A stretch of 64,000 nucleotides of DNA. Source: Georgenia wutianyii. GTDB lineage: Bacteria; Actinomycetota; Actinomycetes; Actinomycetales; Actinomycetaceae. The position numbers and the translations under genes are program-made. The DNA lies in contig NZ_CP040899.1 in the NCBI RefSeq assembly GCF_006349365.1, positions 1,240,001 through 1,304,000 on the forward strand. Reading direction: 5' to 3'. The notes beneath the pieces were generated by a model. That model did not search any database. It had not been told where the DNA came from and worked only from the letters and a program-made list of their open reading frames with translations. Below are positions 33,972 through 43,991 of this stretch, piece by piece; the first letter of the stretch is position 1, and every line of letters starts with the position of its first letter.

Positions 33972-35194
33972 TGGGCAACTACGTCACGACCGCCATGCGG
34001 CCCCACCCGACCATCGGCTACGACCCGTGCCCCGGCTCGCCGGAGGGCACCCGTGCGCTCGCCGGCCAGATCCGGGAGTTCGCCTGGAAGATCGAGGACC
34101 TCTCCGCCTTCCTCCAGGGTGCGCGCAGCGACATCGACTACGGCGGATGGGTCGGGGAGAGCCGCCTGGCCTTCCAGGAGTCGATGGTCGAGTTCCCGCC
34201 CAAGCTCGAGGAGTTCAGGGGTGCCCTGGAGTCCGTCCACGGCGCGCTCGACGGCTGGGCCGACGACCTCGAGTCCTTCCAGTCCCGCAGCCTCGAGCTC
34301 GACACCCAGCTGAGCGAGGCCCAGCAGGCGGTCTCCACCGCCGCCGGGGCCCTGGAGGGCTGGGAGGACACCGGCGACAACCGCGACGAGCTGCTCGGCC
34401 TGCAGGACGACCAGCTCGCCGCCTCGAACCTCCTGGGTGACGCCCAGGCGGCCGTGAAGAACCTCGAGGACGAGTACCGCGAGCGGGCCGAGCACTACGG
34501 CGACATCATCAACGGCGCCGGCGACCGCTCGTGGGACCGTTCCTTCTGGGACCGGCTCGGCGACGTCGCCGACTGGATCGAGGACTCCTGGATCGGGGAC
34601 GTCGCCCGCGCGATCGCGCCGGTGGCGGACTGGCTGAGCAACTGGGGCGGCATCGCCTCGGCCGTGCTCACCGTCGTCGGGGTCATCTGCCTCGCCATCC
34701 CGCCCGCGTGGCCCGCCGTGCCCTTCCTCTTCGGCGGTGCCGCGATCACCGGCACGATCGCCACGGCCGGCGACGTCGTGCTGGCCAGCGGGGGGCAGGG
34801 TGACTGGGGGACCGTCGGGCTCGGGCTCGTCACCATCGGCATCGGCAAGGGCGTCACGGCCGCCGGTGCCCGGATCATGAAGATCTACCGCGACTCCGGT
34901 CGCGCCGACCAGCTCGTCCGCGTGAGCACCCGCTCGGGCAGCTACGAGTACGTGCCCACGATGTTCACCGCCCGCGAGATGCACGACTCCGAGCTCGTGT
35001 GGCAGCTCGTCCGCTACAAGGGCACGCAGGCGGAGTGGGCGCTCACCGGGTACTCGATCTACCAGAGCAACCAGCCGGACGGGGCCGCCGGTTCCGTCTC
35101 CGTGGGGTTCGCCGGGCACGAGTCGACCAACCCGTGGGACCTGCCGCCCAACGCGGCCTACCTCGAGGACCGGGACGGGGCGCTGGTCAAGTGA
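33971..35194 (+). CDS. putative T7SS-secreted protein with WXG-type N-terminal domain
   Basis: A 407-residue protein. The N-terminal region (residues 15-180) fits the putative T7SS-signal domain seen in actinobacterial secreted proteins: GYDPCPGSPEGTRALAGQIR, then YGGWVGESRLAF containing a true WxG, and a long coiled coil (ESFQSRSLELDTQLSEAQQA). Residues 195-300 are hydrophobic and Gly/Ala-rich. The last 110 residues (RADQLVRVSTRSGSYEYVP to the end) contain no toxin motif I recognise. ATG 33971 overlaps the helper gene, and its stop overlaps a small membrane protein gene. Likely a secreted effector or surface protein of the EssC system. Confidence 0.8.
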   Translation: MGNYVTTAMRPHPTIGYDPCPGSPEGTRALAGQIREFAWKIEDLSAFLQGARSDIDYGGWVGESRLAFQESMVEFPPKLEEFRGALESVHGALDGWADDLESFQSRSLELDTQLSEAQQAVSTAAGALEGWEDTGDNRDELLGLQDDQLAASNLLGDAQAAVKNLEDEYRERAEHYGDIINGAGDRSWDRSFWDRLGDVADWIEDSWIGDVARAIAPVADWLSNWGGIASAVLTVVGVICLAIPPAWPAVPFLFGGAAITGTIATAGDVVLASGGQGDWGTVGLGLVTIGIGKGVTAAGARIMKIYRDSGRADQLVRVSTRSGSYEYVPTMFTAREMHDSELVWQLVRYKGTQAEWALTGYSIYQSNQPDGAAGSVSVGFAGHESTNPWDLPPNAAYLEDRDGALVK

Positions 35195-35610
35195 GGGTCC
35201 GTCCGCAGGTCCTGGACGTCGAGGCGCTGCCGCTCACGTCGGTGGCCGAGTTCCGCGACGCCGCGCGCCCGCTGCTCCACGACAACCTCGCCGGCGTCGT
35301 CGCCATGCGCCTCTACCTCACGTGGGCGGCGCTCGCGGCGGGGCTGTGCATCCTCGCGTTCGGGCTGTTCGGCCTGACGATCGACCCGATGGCGTGGACC
35401 GCGGTGGCCGCGGGTCTGCTCGTCACCGGCCTCGTCGTGTGGCGCCTGCGCCGGCAGTTCGGCCGGGCCGCCGACGTCCGCCGGCGCCTCGACGCGCTCA
35501 GCCGCGAGGTGGACGCCCGCGCGGCACGCGGGGAGATCCCGGTCTCCCCGGCGGGACGGTCCCAGCCCGTCCCGCCGCCGCCCCACGAGCGGGCCGGCTC
35601 GTGGACCTGA
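35191..35610 (+). CDS. small two-TM membrane protein
   Basis: A 139-residue protein with two hydrophobic segments (LYLTWAALAAGLCILAFGLF and WTAVAAGLLVTGLVVW), a charged Arg-rich cytoplasmic helix (RRLDALSREVDARAARGE) and a Pro-rich tail. No family recognised. GTG 35191 overlaps the stop of the putative secreted protein by four bases and its end overlaps the next GTG, so it is translationally coupled on both sides. Position suggests an immunity protein or a membrane accessory of the secretion unit; this is inference. Confidence 0.75.
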   Translation: MRVRPQVLDVEALPLTSVAEFRDAARPLLHDNLAGVVAMRLYLTWAALAAGLCILAFGLFGLTIDPMAWTAVAAGLLVTGLVVWRLRRQFGRAADVRRRLDALSREVDARAARGEIPVSPAGRSQPVPPPPHERAGSWT

Positions 35611-36737
35611 CGACGAGGGCGGGGGAGTGGGAGGTCCTCCTCACCGCGCCCGCCGACGTCGGTGACTTCGGGCTCCACCAGGACGCCGACGTCGCCGCAG
35701 CCGCGTTCCGCCGGCAGTTCGCCCGCGCGTTCGCCGGCACACCCGTGGCGGAGCACGGCGCGGCCGCCGAGGCCCAGTTCCGCCAGGCCCGCGAGCTCCT
35801 CGTCGGCCGTCCGGTGCTGTGGAGCGGCTTCCTCATGCTCATGACCCCGGCGGCAGCCGGGACGCCGGTCGAGGGGGTGGTCGACGGCGAGGCCGGCGAC
35901 AGCCCGGAGGAGCTCGCCCGGCTGCGGGCGCTCGCCGAGGTCCCCGCCGTGTTCGTGATCCAGCTCAGCGTCCAGGTCGGGCGCCTCGCGCCGCACGTGC
36001 CCGGCGCGCCGATGTCACAGGCCGCCTCCCTCGCCCGCGCCCTGCGCGGACGGTACGGGCAGGAGGCCGGGGTCCACCAGGTGCGCTACGGCACGGTGGA
36101 CGGCGTCGCGACGGTCCGCACCGTCGAGCACGAGGTCGCCGGGACCGGCACCTTCGCCGCGGACTCCCCGCCCGTCGAGCACCTGCTCGCCGAGGTCTCC
36201 CTCCTCTTCCCCGCGGAGGAGGCGCTCGTCACCGTCACCGCCGCCGCCACCCACGGCGCGGCGCTGCAGGACGCCGTCCTGCTCGCCGGGAGCATCGCGG
36301 GCGGGGTCCGGCTGAGGGCCGCCGGCGGCTCGGGCGAGGAGCCCGCCGAGCGGGACGCGTCGTCCGAGGTGCCCGTTGCCGTGCCGGTTGCCGTGCCGGT
36401 TGCCCCGTCGCCCGAGGCCGCGGCGCCGACCCGCCTGGGAGCGCTCCTGCCCTGGGGCGGGTGGGCGCCCGCCGGACGCACCCTGCTGGGACGCGCCCCG
36501 CGCGGTTCGGCGGACCACGTCCTCACGCTGGACGACGAGTCGGTCTCGCGCACCCACGTCGCGCTCGACGTCACGGACGGCGCGGTGGCGGCGACGGACC
36601 TCGGCTCGACCAACGGCACCGTCGTGCGCCGCCGGGACGGCGAACTCGAGCGTCTCGTCCCCGGGGTGCGGGCGGAGCTCGGCGAGGGCGACGAGCTCAA
36701 CCTGGGCGCGTTCGTCATCCAGGTCGCGGGCAGGTGA
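35601..36737 (+). CDS. FHA-domain protein, last gene of the secretion block
   Basis: A 378-residue soluble protein. Residues 1-240 form an alpha/beta region I cannot assign (EWEVLLTAPADVGDFG, RALRGRYGQEAGVHQVRYG). A short repeated VAVPVAVPVAP linker follows, then a C-terminal FHA domain with TLLGRAPRGSADHVL, VSRTHVAL and GSTNGTVV. All phosphothreonine contacts are present. I choose GTG 35601 because it overlaps the preceding gene and gives a sensible N-terminus; the open frame extends further upstream as shadow. It belongs to the 33666-36737 operon and is another probable phospho-reader. Confidence 0.82.
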   Translation: MDLTTRAGEWEVLLTAPADVGDFGLHQDADVAAAAFRRQFARAFAGTPVAEHGAAAEAQFRQARELLVGRPVLWSGFLMLMTPAAAGTPVEGVVDGEAGDSPEELARLRALAEVPAVFVIQLSVQVGRLAPHVPGAPMSQAASLARALRGRYGQEAGVHQVRYGTVDGVATVRTVEHEVAGTGTFAADSPPVEHLLAEVSLLFPAEEALVTVTAAATHGAALQDAVLLAGSIAGGVRLRAAGGSGEEPAERDASSEVPVAVPVAVPVAPSPEAAAPTRLGALLPWGGWAPAGRTLLGRAPRGSADHVLTLDDESVSRTHVALDVTDGAVAATDLGSTNGTVVRRRDGELERLVPGVRAELGEGDELNLGAFVIQVAGR

Positions 36738-36796
36738 GGGGACGCGCGTCGGACGGCTCGGCCACCCGCCCCGGGCGGTGCGCTAGAGTCTGCCGG

Positions 36797-36827
36797 GTGC
36801 ACGCACGGAGCCTTCTCCTTCGCTGCC

Positions 36828-36844
<17 letters not shown>
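36797..36844 (+). CDS. leuL: leu leader peptide (attenuator ORF)
   Basis: A 15-residue ORF, MHARSLLLRCRGEAH, with three consecutive leucine codons CTT CTC CTT; CTT is a rare choice in this GC-rich sequence. A TAGAGT -10 box at 36784-36789 ends seven bases before the GTG, so the peptide is probably translated from a leaderless 5' end. It ends 63 bases before leuA. Leucine leader peptides before leuA are known in actinobacteria. The stall-dependent mechanism is inferred from the sequence. Confidence 0.75.
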
Positions 36845-38665
<1,821 letters not shown>

Positions 38666-38666
38666 C

Positions 38667-38702
38667 CCGGTCGGGGCCCGTCCGCGGGCGGGCCCCGACC
38701 GG
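38667..38702. terminator. bidirectional terminator between leuA and the GyrI-like gene
   Basis: CCGGTCGGGGCCCG pairs perfectly over 14 bp with CGGGCCCCGACCGG; the loop is eight bases. It sits between convergent genes and can serve both. Confidence 0.85.
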
Positions 38703-38707
38703 AGCGG

Positions 38708-39193
38708 TCAGTCGCTCGTCACCTGCGGGTACTCGATCGGCCACACGATGCGGGTGCGCCAGGTCCCGGGGTCCTGGTCGGAGGACGGGCCGGATTCGTA
38801 GATCTCCCACCACTCCTCCTGCAGCTGCAGCTTGTGCTCGGCGACGAACGCCTCCAGCGCCTGGTAGGTCTCGCGCAGGGTGTCGTAGCTGCCCTGGTGC
38901 ACCGCCTCGACCGCCCGCGCCGTCGGGAGGGTTCCGGCGAGGAGCTCACCGTCCGCGCCGCCGGGCCACGGGGCGGTGAGGGGGAAGCCGGCCTCGATGT
39001 CGGCCACGTCCCCGGGGACCCCGCGGTACCGGGCGAACGGCGCGCCACCGATCTGGATGCCGGCGCGCTCCACCTCGGCGGACACCTCGTCGAAGACGCC
39101 GGCGAAGAATTCGGCCAGCGCGTCGGTCCGGACCTGGCGCCGCAGGGCGACGGTCGGGCGCTCCTCGACGTCGATGAGCGAGATCTCGGTCAT
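38708..39193 (-). CDS. GyrI-like/effector-binding domain protein
   Basis: A 161-residue protein of the GyrI-like small-molecule-binding superfamily, without a DNA-binding domain. It starts [21 protein letters not shown]. It has the [24 protein letters not shown] segment and ends in the [15 protein letters not shown] strand with the conserved acidic residue. Members bind diverse cationic or hydrophobic compounds. ATG 39193 overlaps the upstream flavodoxin stop, so the two form an operon. The ligand is unknown. Confidence 0.85.
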   Translation of the reverse strand: MTEISLIDVEERPTVALRRQVRTDALAEFFAGVFDEVSAEVERAGIQIGGAPFARYRGVPGDVADIEAGFPLTAPWPGGADGELLAGTLPTARAVEAVHQGSYDTLRETYQALEAFVAEHKLQLQEEWWEIYESGPSSDQDPGTWRTRIVWPIEYPQVTSD

Positions 39194-39711
39194 GGTTCCT
39201 CCTTGGTCGGGTCGTCCGGGCTGGACGCGAGTGCGGCGAGCTCGGTGCCCCACGCACGGGCACGGTCGAGCTCGCCGGGCAGCAGCGGCCCCTCGGTGCC
39301 CTCGACCCAGAAGCTCTCCGGCTGGGTGAGGAGGTCCGCCCCGAGCCGGTGCAGCGCCTTGGCCGCCTTCCGGCTCGCGTGGCCGGGCAGGTCGGGGTGG
39401 CGCAGGTGGGTGTCGAAGGCGGCGCCCCTCAGGTCCAGGGGCTCGGAGGACGCGAGCCACTCGCGGATCCCGGTGCCCACGTGCTGCCCGCCGCGGTGCT
39501 CGGCGTCCTCGCGGGTGGCGGGCCGGCTCATGCCGAAGGCGTGGGTGGGACCGCCGACGACGAGCACGTCGACCGTGAGCTCGTGCGGCGGGGGTGCGGT
39601 ACCGACCTCGAGCACCTCGACGTCGAGGCGCTCCCGCAGGCCCTGCGCGACGGCCTGCGCGACCGCCCGGGTGTTCCCCCAGGACGACTCGTAGACGACT
39701 GCGGCGTCCAC
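39190..39711 (-). CDS. flavodoxin-family protein
   Basis: A 173-residue flavodoxin-like protein. The N-terminal FMN phosphate loop reads [21 protein letters not shown] and a second flavin-contacting region is [14 protein letters not shown]. It may be an electron carrier or an FMN-binding oxidoreductase. I choose GTG 39711 ([10 protein letters not shown]), which starts directly at the first beta strand; the longer open frame upstream is shadow sequence across recO. It is divergent from recO. Confidence 0.85.
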   Translation of the reverse strand: MDAAVVYESSWGNTRAVAQAVAQGLRERLDVEVLEVGTAPPPHELTVDVLVVGGPTHAFGMSRPATREDAEHRGGQHVGTGIREWLASSEPLDLRGAAFDTHLRHPDLPGHASRKAAKALHRLGADLLTQPESFWVEGTEGPLLPGELDRARAWGTELAALASSPDDPTKEEP

Positions 39712-39846
39712 CGTGCCCCACCTCCCCCCACGAGGCGACTGCTCCCACGACGGTACCCCAGCGCCGTCGGGCGGTGGAAGGCCCGCGCGGACCACGACAC
39801 GCGGCGGCCGCGGGGCGGGACCGGGCGCGCAGAGGGCGCGGTGGGC

Positions 39847-39852
39847 GACAAT
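39847..39852 (+). promoter_or_regulatory. leaderless -10 promoter of recO
   Basis: GACAAT followed by exactly six bases and GTG 39859, the same geometry as at 1888, 8994 and 47970. Confidence 0.45.
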
Positions 39853-39858
39853 GGGGCG

Positions 39859-40590
39859 GTGAAGCTCTACCGGGACGAGGCCGTGGTGCTGCGCACCCAC
39901 AAGCTCGGGGAGGCGGACCGCATCATCACCCTGCTCACGCGCCGCTACGGGCGCGTGCGGGCGGTCGCCAAGGGCGTGCGCCGGACGAGCTCGAAGTTCG
40001 GCGCGCGGCTCGAGCCGTTCTCCCTCGTCGACGTCCAGCTCCACGTCGGCCGCAGCCTCGACATCATCACCCAGGTGGAGTCCCAGGCCCCCTACGGGCG
40101 GGCCATCTGCGCGGACTACGCGCTCTACACGACGGCGACGGCGATGGTCGAGACCGCCGAGCGGCTCACCGAGGTCGAGGAGGAGCCGGTGCCCCAGCAG
40201 TACCTCCTCCTCGTCGGTGCGCTGCACGCCCTCGCGACGCGCCGCCACCCCGCGAGCCTCGTCCTGGACTCCTACCTCCTGCGCTCGCTGGCCGTCGCCG
40301 GCTGGGCACCGAGCTTCGGTGACTGCGCCCAGTGCGGGCGCCCCGGGCCCCACCAGGCCTTCCACGTCGTGCAGGGCGGGGCGGTGTGCGAGCGGTGCCG
40401 CCCGCCGGGCTCCTCCGCGCCCGCCCGCCAGACCCTCGAGCTGCTCGGCGCGCTCCTGTCCGGGGACTGGGCGGCCGCGGAGGCCTCCGGCCGGCGGGAG
40501 CGCGACGAGGCCTCCGGGCTGGTCGCCGCCCACCTCCAGTACCACCTCGAGCGCCAGCTGAGGTCCCTTCGTCACGTGGAGCGCGTGTGA
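39859..40590 (+). CDS. recO: DNA repair protein RecO
   Basis: A 243-residue recombination mediator that works with RecR to load RecA on SSB-coated ssDNA and anneals complementary strands. The N-terminal OB fold begins [43 protein letters not shown] zinc-binding site is formed by CAQCGRP and CERC. GTG 39859 follows a -10 box by six bases. The gene overlaps uppS (GTGA), the usual actinobacterial pair. Confidence 0.96.
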   Translation: MKLYRDEAVVLRTHKLGEADRIITLLTRRYGRVRAVAKGVRRTSSKFGARLEPFSLVDVQLHVGRSLDIITQVESQAPYGRAICADYALYTTATAMVETAERLTEVEEEPVPQQYLLLVGALHALATRRHPASLVLDSYLLRSLAVAGWAPSFGDCAQCGRPGPHQAFHVVQGGAVCERCRPPGSSAPARQTLELLGALLSGDWAAAEASGRRERDEASGLVAAHLQYHLERQLRSLRHVERV

Positions 40591-41366
40591 GTCCGGTCCC
40601 GCCCCCGCCGCACCCCTCCGGTGCCCGCCCGCCGCGCATCGACCGGCGGTTCGTGCCCCGGCACGTCGCCATCGTCATGGACGGCAACGGGCGGTGGGCC
40701 AACGCCCGTGGCCTGCCGCGCGTCGAGGGCCACAAGGCGGGCGAGGCGGCCCTCCTCGACGTCGTCGCCGGGGCCATCGAGATCGGCGTGACCCACGTGT
40801 CCGCCTACGCGTTCTCCACCGAGAACTGGAAGCGCTCGCCCGAGGAGGTCCGCTTCCTCATGGGCTTCAACCGCGACGTGCTGCGCCGGCGCCGCGACGT
40901 CATGAACGAGTGGGGCGTGCGGGTGCGGTGGGCCGGGCGCCGGCCGCGGCTGTGGAAGTCGGTCATCGACGAGCTCGAGGAGGCCGAGCGGCTCACCGCC
41001 GGCAACGACGTGTGCACGCTGACGATGTGCGTGAACTACGGCGGGCGCGCCGAGATCGCCGACGCCGCGCGGGCGGTCGCCCGCGAGGTCGCCGCCGGGC
41101 GGCTGGACCCGGAGAAGGTCACCGAGCGGACCATCGCCCGGCACCTGGACGAGCCGGACCTGCCCGACGTCGACCTCTTCGTGCGCACGTCCGGCGAGCA
41201 GCGGATCTCCAACTTCATGCTCTGGCAGTCCGCCTACGCCGAGCTCGTCTTCCTCGAGGAGCACTGGCCCGACGTCGACCGCCGCAGCCTGTGGCGCGCC
41301 GTCGAGATCTACGCCTCGCGCGACCGGCGGTACGGTGGCGCCGTCGACGCCGCGGCCCAGCCCTAG
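40587..41366 (+). CDS. uppS: isoprenyl transferase (undecaprenyl/polyprenyl diphosphate synthase)
   Basis: A 259-residue cis-prenyltransferase extending allylic diphosphates with isopentenyl diphosphate to make the lipid carrier for cell-wall synthesis. Signature motifs are [39 protein letters not shown] and [30 protein letters not shown] 40587 overlaps the recO end. Its TAG overlaps, in antisense, the TAG of the convergent VTT gene, so there is no intergenic space. Confidence 0.96.
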   Translation: MSPVPPPPHPSGARPPRIDRRFVPRHVAIVMDGNGRWANARGLPRVEGHKAGEAALLDVVAGAIEIGVTHVSAYAFSTENWKRSPEEVRFLMGFNRDVLRRRRDVMNEWGVRVRWAGRRPRLWKSVIDELEEAERLTAGNDVCTLTMCVNYGGRAEIADAARAVAREVAAGRLDPEKVTERTIARHLDEPDLPDVDLFVRTSGEQRISNFMLWQSAYAELVFLEEHWPDVDRRSLWRAVEIYASRDRRYGGAVDAAAQP

Positions 41367-41878
41367 GGGAGGAGCTCCTCCGCGACCCGGCGCGCGCGAC
41401 GGCGGCGCAGGACGAGGAGGAGGACGATGCCCGCGACGAGCGCGACGAGCGCCGCGATCCCGGCGGGCGAGCCGGCCGCGGCGGCGATCGCCGCGCTCCA
41501 CACGGCGAAGCCGATCGTCGAGTAGATCCCCGCCCACGCGAGGGAGCCGGGCACCTGCGCGAGGGTGAAGCGCGGCCAGCCGATGCGCAGGATGCCCGCG
41601 CCGAGCATGACCATGCTCTGGAACCCGACGGTGAGGTAGGCCAGCGGCACGATGACCAGCCCCCACGTGCGGACGGCCGCGACGCCGCGCTGGGCGCCGT
41701 CGCCGCTGAGCGCGCGGTGGGCACGCAGCCGCCAGCCGCCCTCGGGGTGGGTACGGCGCAGCGCCTGGTCGGTGGCGAGGCGACCGAGCCAGTAGATGCC
41801 CTGGCCGCGCAGCATCGCGCCGAGGAACAGGAAGCCGAAGACCAGCCAGAAGGGCCAGCCGCTGAGGAACTCAGGCAC
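41363..41878 (-). CDS. VTT/DedA-like membrane protein
   Basis: A 171-residue membrane protein with about four hydrophobic segments. The central part resembles a VTT (DedA/SNARE-associated) domain: [53 protein letters not shown]. The N-terminus is shorter than in classical DedA. An Arg-rich basic tail follows the last helix. GTG 41878 overlaps the zur stop by eight bases, making it the last gene of the znuCB-zur operon. The role in zinc physiology is unknown; envelope lipid transport is a family-level guess. Confidence 0.75.
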   Translation of the reverse strand: MPEFLSGWPFWLVFGFLFLGAMLRGQGIYWLGRLATDQALRRTHPEGGWRLRAHRALSGDGAQRGVAAVRTWGLVIVPLAYLTVGFQSMVMLGAGILRIGWPRFTLAQVPGSLAWAGIYSTIGFAVWSAAIAAAAGSPAGIAALVALVAGIVLLLVLRRRRARRVAEELLP

Positions 41879-42272
41879 GGTCGTCGTCGCGGGTGCACTC
41901 GGCGCACAGCCCGAACAGGTCGAGGGTGTGCTCGACGGCGGTGAACCCGTGGAGAGCGGCCATCTCCTCGGCCCACGACTCCACCCCGGCACCGCTGATC
42001 TCCACGGTCGTCCCGCAGCGGCGGCACACGAGGTGGTGGTGGTGCTTGGCGCTCTCGCAGCGGCGGTAGAGGGTCTCGCCGTCGTCGGCGCGCAGGACGT
42101 CGACCTCACCGGAGTCGGCCAGGGCCTGCAAGGTGCGGTAGACCGTCGCCAGGCCGATGGTGTCGCCGGACTCCCGCAGCGACTCGTGCAGCTGCTGGGC
42201 GCTGCGGAAGTCCTCGGTGCGCTCGAGCAGCGCGCTGACGGCAGCGCGCTGGCGCGTGATCCGGGGTCTCAT
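41871..42272 (-). CDS. zur: Fur-family regulator, probably Zur
   Basis: A 133-residue Fur-family metalloregulator. The winged helix begins ITRQRAAVSALLERTEDFRSAQQLH and contains TIGLATVYRTLQALADSGEVDVL. The metal sites are a HHHHLVCRRCG cluster and LCAEC near the C-terminus (two CxxC pairs for structural zinc). Location directly after the zinc transporter genes znuC-znuB and the presence of Zur-like boxes at znuA argue for Zur. ATG 42272 overlaps the znuB stop. Confidence 0.92.
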   Translation of the reverse strand: MRPRITRQRAAVSALLERTEDFRSAQQLHESLRESGDTIGLATVYRTLQALADSGEVDVLRADDGETLYRRCESAKHHHHLVCRRCGTTVEISGAGVESWAEEMAALHGFTAVEHTLDLFGLCAECTRDDDRA

Positions 42273-43174
42273 GCTGCCTCGTGGAGCTCGACGTCGTCCT
42301 GGACGTCCGGGTGCGGGTCGGCCGGAGGGCGGCGTCGCCCGAGCAGCGGACGCACGAGCGATACTACGCCGAACACCGCGATCGCCAGCATGACGATGGT
42401 CGCCCCGGGGGAGAGCGGGTAGGCGTAGGTGAGGGTGAGCCCGGAGACGCTCACGCTCACGCCGATGACCATCGCCAGCGTCATCGTGGCCCGGAACGAG
42501 CGGGTGACGAGCTGGGAGGTGGCGACCGGGACGATCATGAGCGCGGAGACGAGGAGGACGCCGACCACCCGCATCGCCACCGACACGGTGAGCGCGGCGA
42601 GGACGGCGACGACGACGTTGAGCAGCCGCACCGGCACCCCGCTCGCCCGGGCGAACTCCTCGTCGTGCGACAGGGTGAACAGCGCCGGGCGCAGCCCGAT
42701 CCCGACGGCGAGGATCGCCACCGCGAGGGCGATCGTCAGCCACAGGTCGGTGAGGCTCACGGTGGCGATGGACCCGAAGAGGTAGCCGTTGAGGTTCGCC
42801 GTCGTCCCGCCGGCGATGCCGATGAGCAGGACGCCGCCGGCGATGCCGCCGTAGAAGAGCATGGCGAGGGCGAGGTCGCCGCTCGTGCGCCCGCGCTCGC
42901 GGACGACCTCGATGAGCACCGCGCCGACGATCGAGGCGACGACGGCGCCCGGGACGGCGAGCACGTCGTGCGGGGTGAGGCTCATCGCGCCGCCGACGAG
43001 CCACCCGACCGCGACGCCGGTGAGGGCCATGTGGCCGATCCCGTCGCCGAGCAGAGCCAGGCGCCGCTGGACGAGGTAGGTGCCCATGACGGGGGCGACG
43101 AGGCCGACGAGGACGGCGGCGATGAGGGCCCGTTGCATGAGCGGGCTGGCGAGCATGTCGGCGAGCAGGGTCAT
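42269..43174 (-). CDS. znuB: zinc ABC transporter permease ZnuB
   Basis: A 301-residue integral membrane permease of the ABC-3 family (Zn/Mn/Fe uptake). About eight hydrophobic segments are present, and the MQRALIAAVLVGLVAPVMGTYLVQRRLALLGDGIGHMALTGVAVG start is typical. The C-terminal tail is polar with several His and Asp residues. It overlaps znuC by four bases upstream and zur downstream. Confidence 0.93.
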   Translation of the reverse strand: MTLLADMLASPLMQRALIAAVLVGLVAPVMGTYLVQRRLALLGDGIGHMALTGVAVGWLVGGAMSLTPHDVLAVPGAVVASIVGAVLIEVVRERGRTSGDLALAMLFYGGIAGGVLLIGIAGGTTANLNGYLFGSIATVSLTDLWLTIALAVAILAVGIGLRPALFTLSHDEEFARASGVPVRLLNVVVAVLAALTVSVAMRVVGVLLVSALMIVPVATSQLVTRSFRATMTLAMVIGVSVSVSGLTLTYAYPLSPGATIVMLAIAVFGVVSLVRPLLGRRRPPADPHPDVQDDVELHEAA

Positions 43175-43947
43175 GACAGGTCCAGCCGCAGCTCGGGGCC
43201 GCGGGGGTTCGCGGCCGGTTCCTCGAAGGGGTGCAGGTGCTCGTGGTCAGGGCCGCGGTGCCCGGGGGCCGCGGGCGGGGGAGGACCGTCGTGGACGACC
43301 CGGCCGTGGCGCAGGACGACGGCGCGCTCGAGCAGCCCGCCGAGGGAGCCGAGCTCGTGGAGCACGACGAGCACCCCGGTGCCCCGGTCGCGCAGCCCGG
43401 TGAGCGTGGCGGCCAGCGCGTCCTGGGAGTCGCGGTCGATCCCGGCGAGCGGCTCGTCCAGGACGAGGAGGTCGGGGCGGCGCACGAGCGCGCGGGCGAT
43501 GAGCACGCGCTGCTGCTGGCCGCCGGAGAAGACGCTCACCGTCTCCTTCGCGCGGTCGGCGAGACCGACCTCGTCGAGCGCCTCGAGCGCGCGCTCACGC
43601 CAGTGGCGCGGCGGGCGCAGGCGGCGGTTGTCGAGCAGCCCGGAGCCGACGACCTCCAGCGCCGTCGCGGGCGTGCCGGAGGCTGCGCCGGCCCGCTGGG
43701 GCACGTACCCGATCCGGCGCCACGGCACGTGGCGGGCGTCGCGCACGTCGACGCCGTAGAGCTCGACCGTCCCCGACGTCACGGGCACGACGCTGAGCAG
43801 CGCCTTGACGAGGGTCGACTTGCCCGAGCCGTTGGCGCCGAGGAGGGCGACGAACTCGCCGTCGTGGACGTCGAGGTCGATGCCCTGGAGGATGGGGGCG
43901 CCGCCCAGCGTCACGCGCAGGTCGCGGACGTGAACCGGTGGGGCCAT
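43171..43947 (-). CDS. znuC: zinc ABC transporter ATPase ZnuC
   Basis: A 258-residue ABC ATPase. Walker A is GANGSGKST, Q-loop PQRA, signature SGGQQQR, Walker B LLVLDEPLAGID and H-loop VLHEL. The C-terminal extension is unusual: Pro-rich, then HRGPDHEHLHPFEEP, a possible zinc-binding tail. ATG 43947 is preceded by a CATACC -10-like box, so znuCB-zur may have its own promoter apart from znuA, whose stop is 44 bases upstream. Confidence 0.93.
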   Translation of the reverse strand: MAPPVHVRDLRVTLGGAPILQGIDLDVHDGEFVALLGANGSGKSTLVKALLSVVPVTSGTVELYGVDVRDARHVPWRRIGYVPQRAGAASGTPATALEVVGSGLLDNRRLRPPRHWRERALEALDEVGLADRAKETVSVFSGGQQQRVLIARALVRRPDLLVLDEPLAGIDRDSQDALAATLTGLRDRGTGVLVVLHELGSLGGLLERAVVLRHGRVVHDGPPPPAAPGHRGPDHEHLHPFEEPAANPRGPELRLDLS

Positions 43948-43991
43948 GGGTCGGTATGCTCCCACGTCCTCACGCTCGCGCGCGGTCGCGC

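Noticed and set aside
36374-36408. 12-base repeats GTTGCCGTGCCG
   Set aside because: They encode the VAVPVAVPVAP linker of the FHA protein and need no separate explanation.
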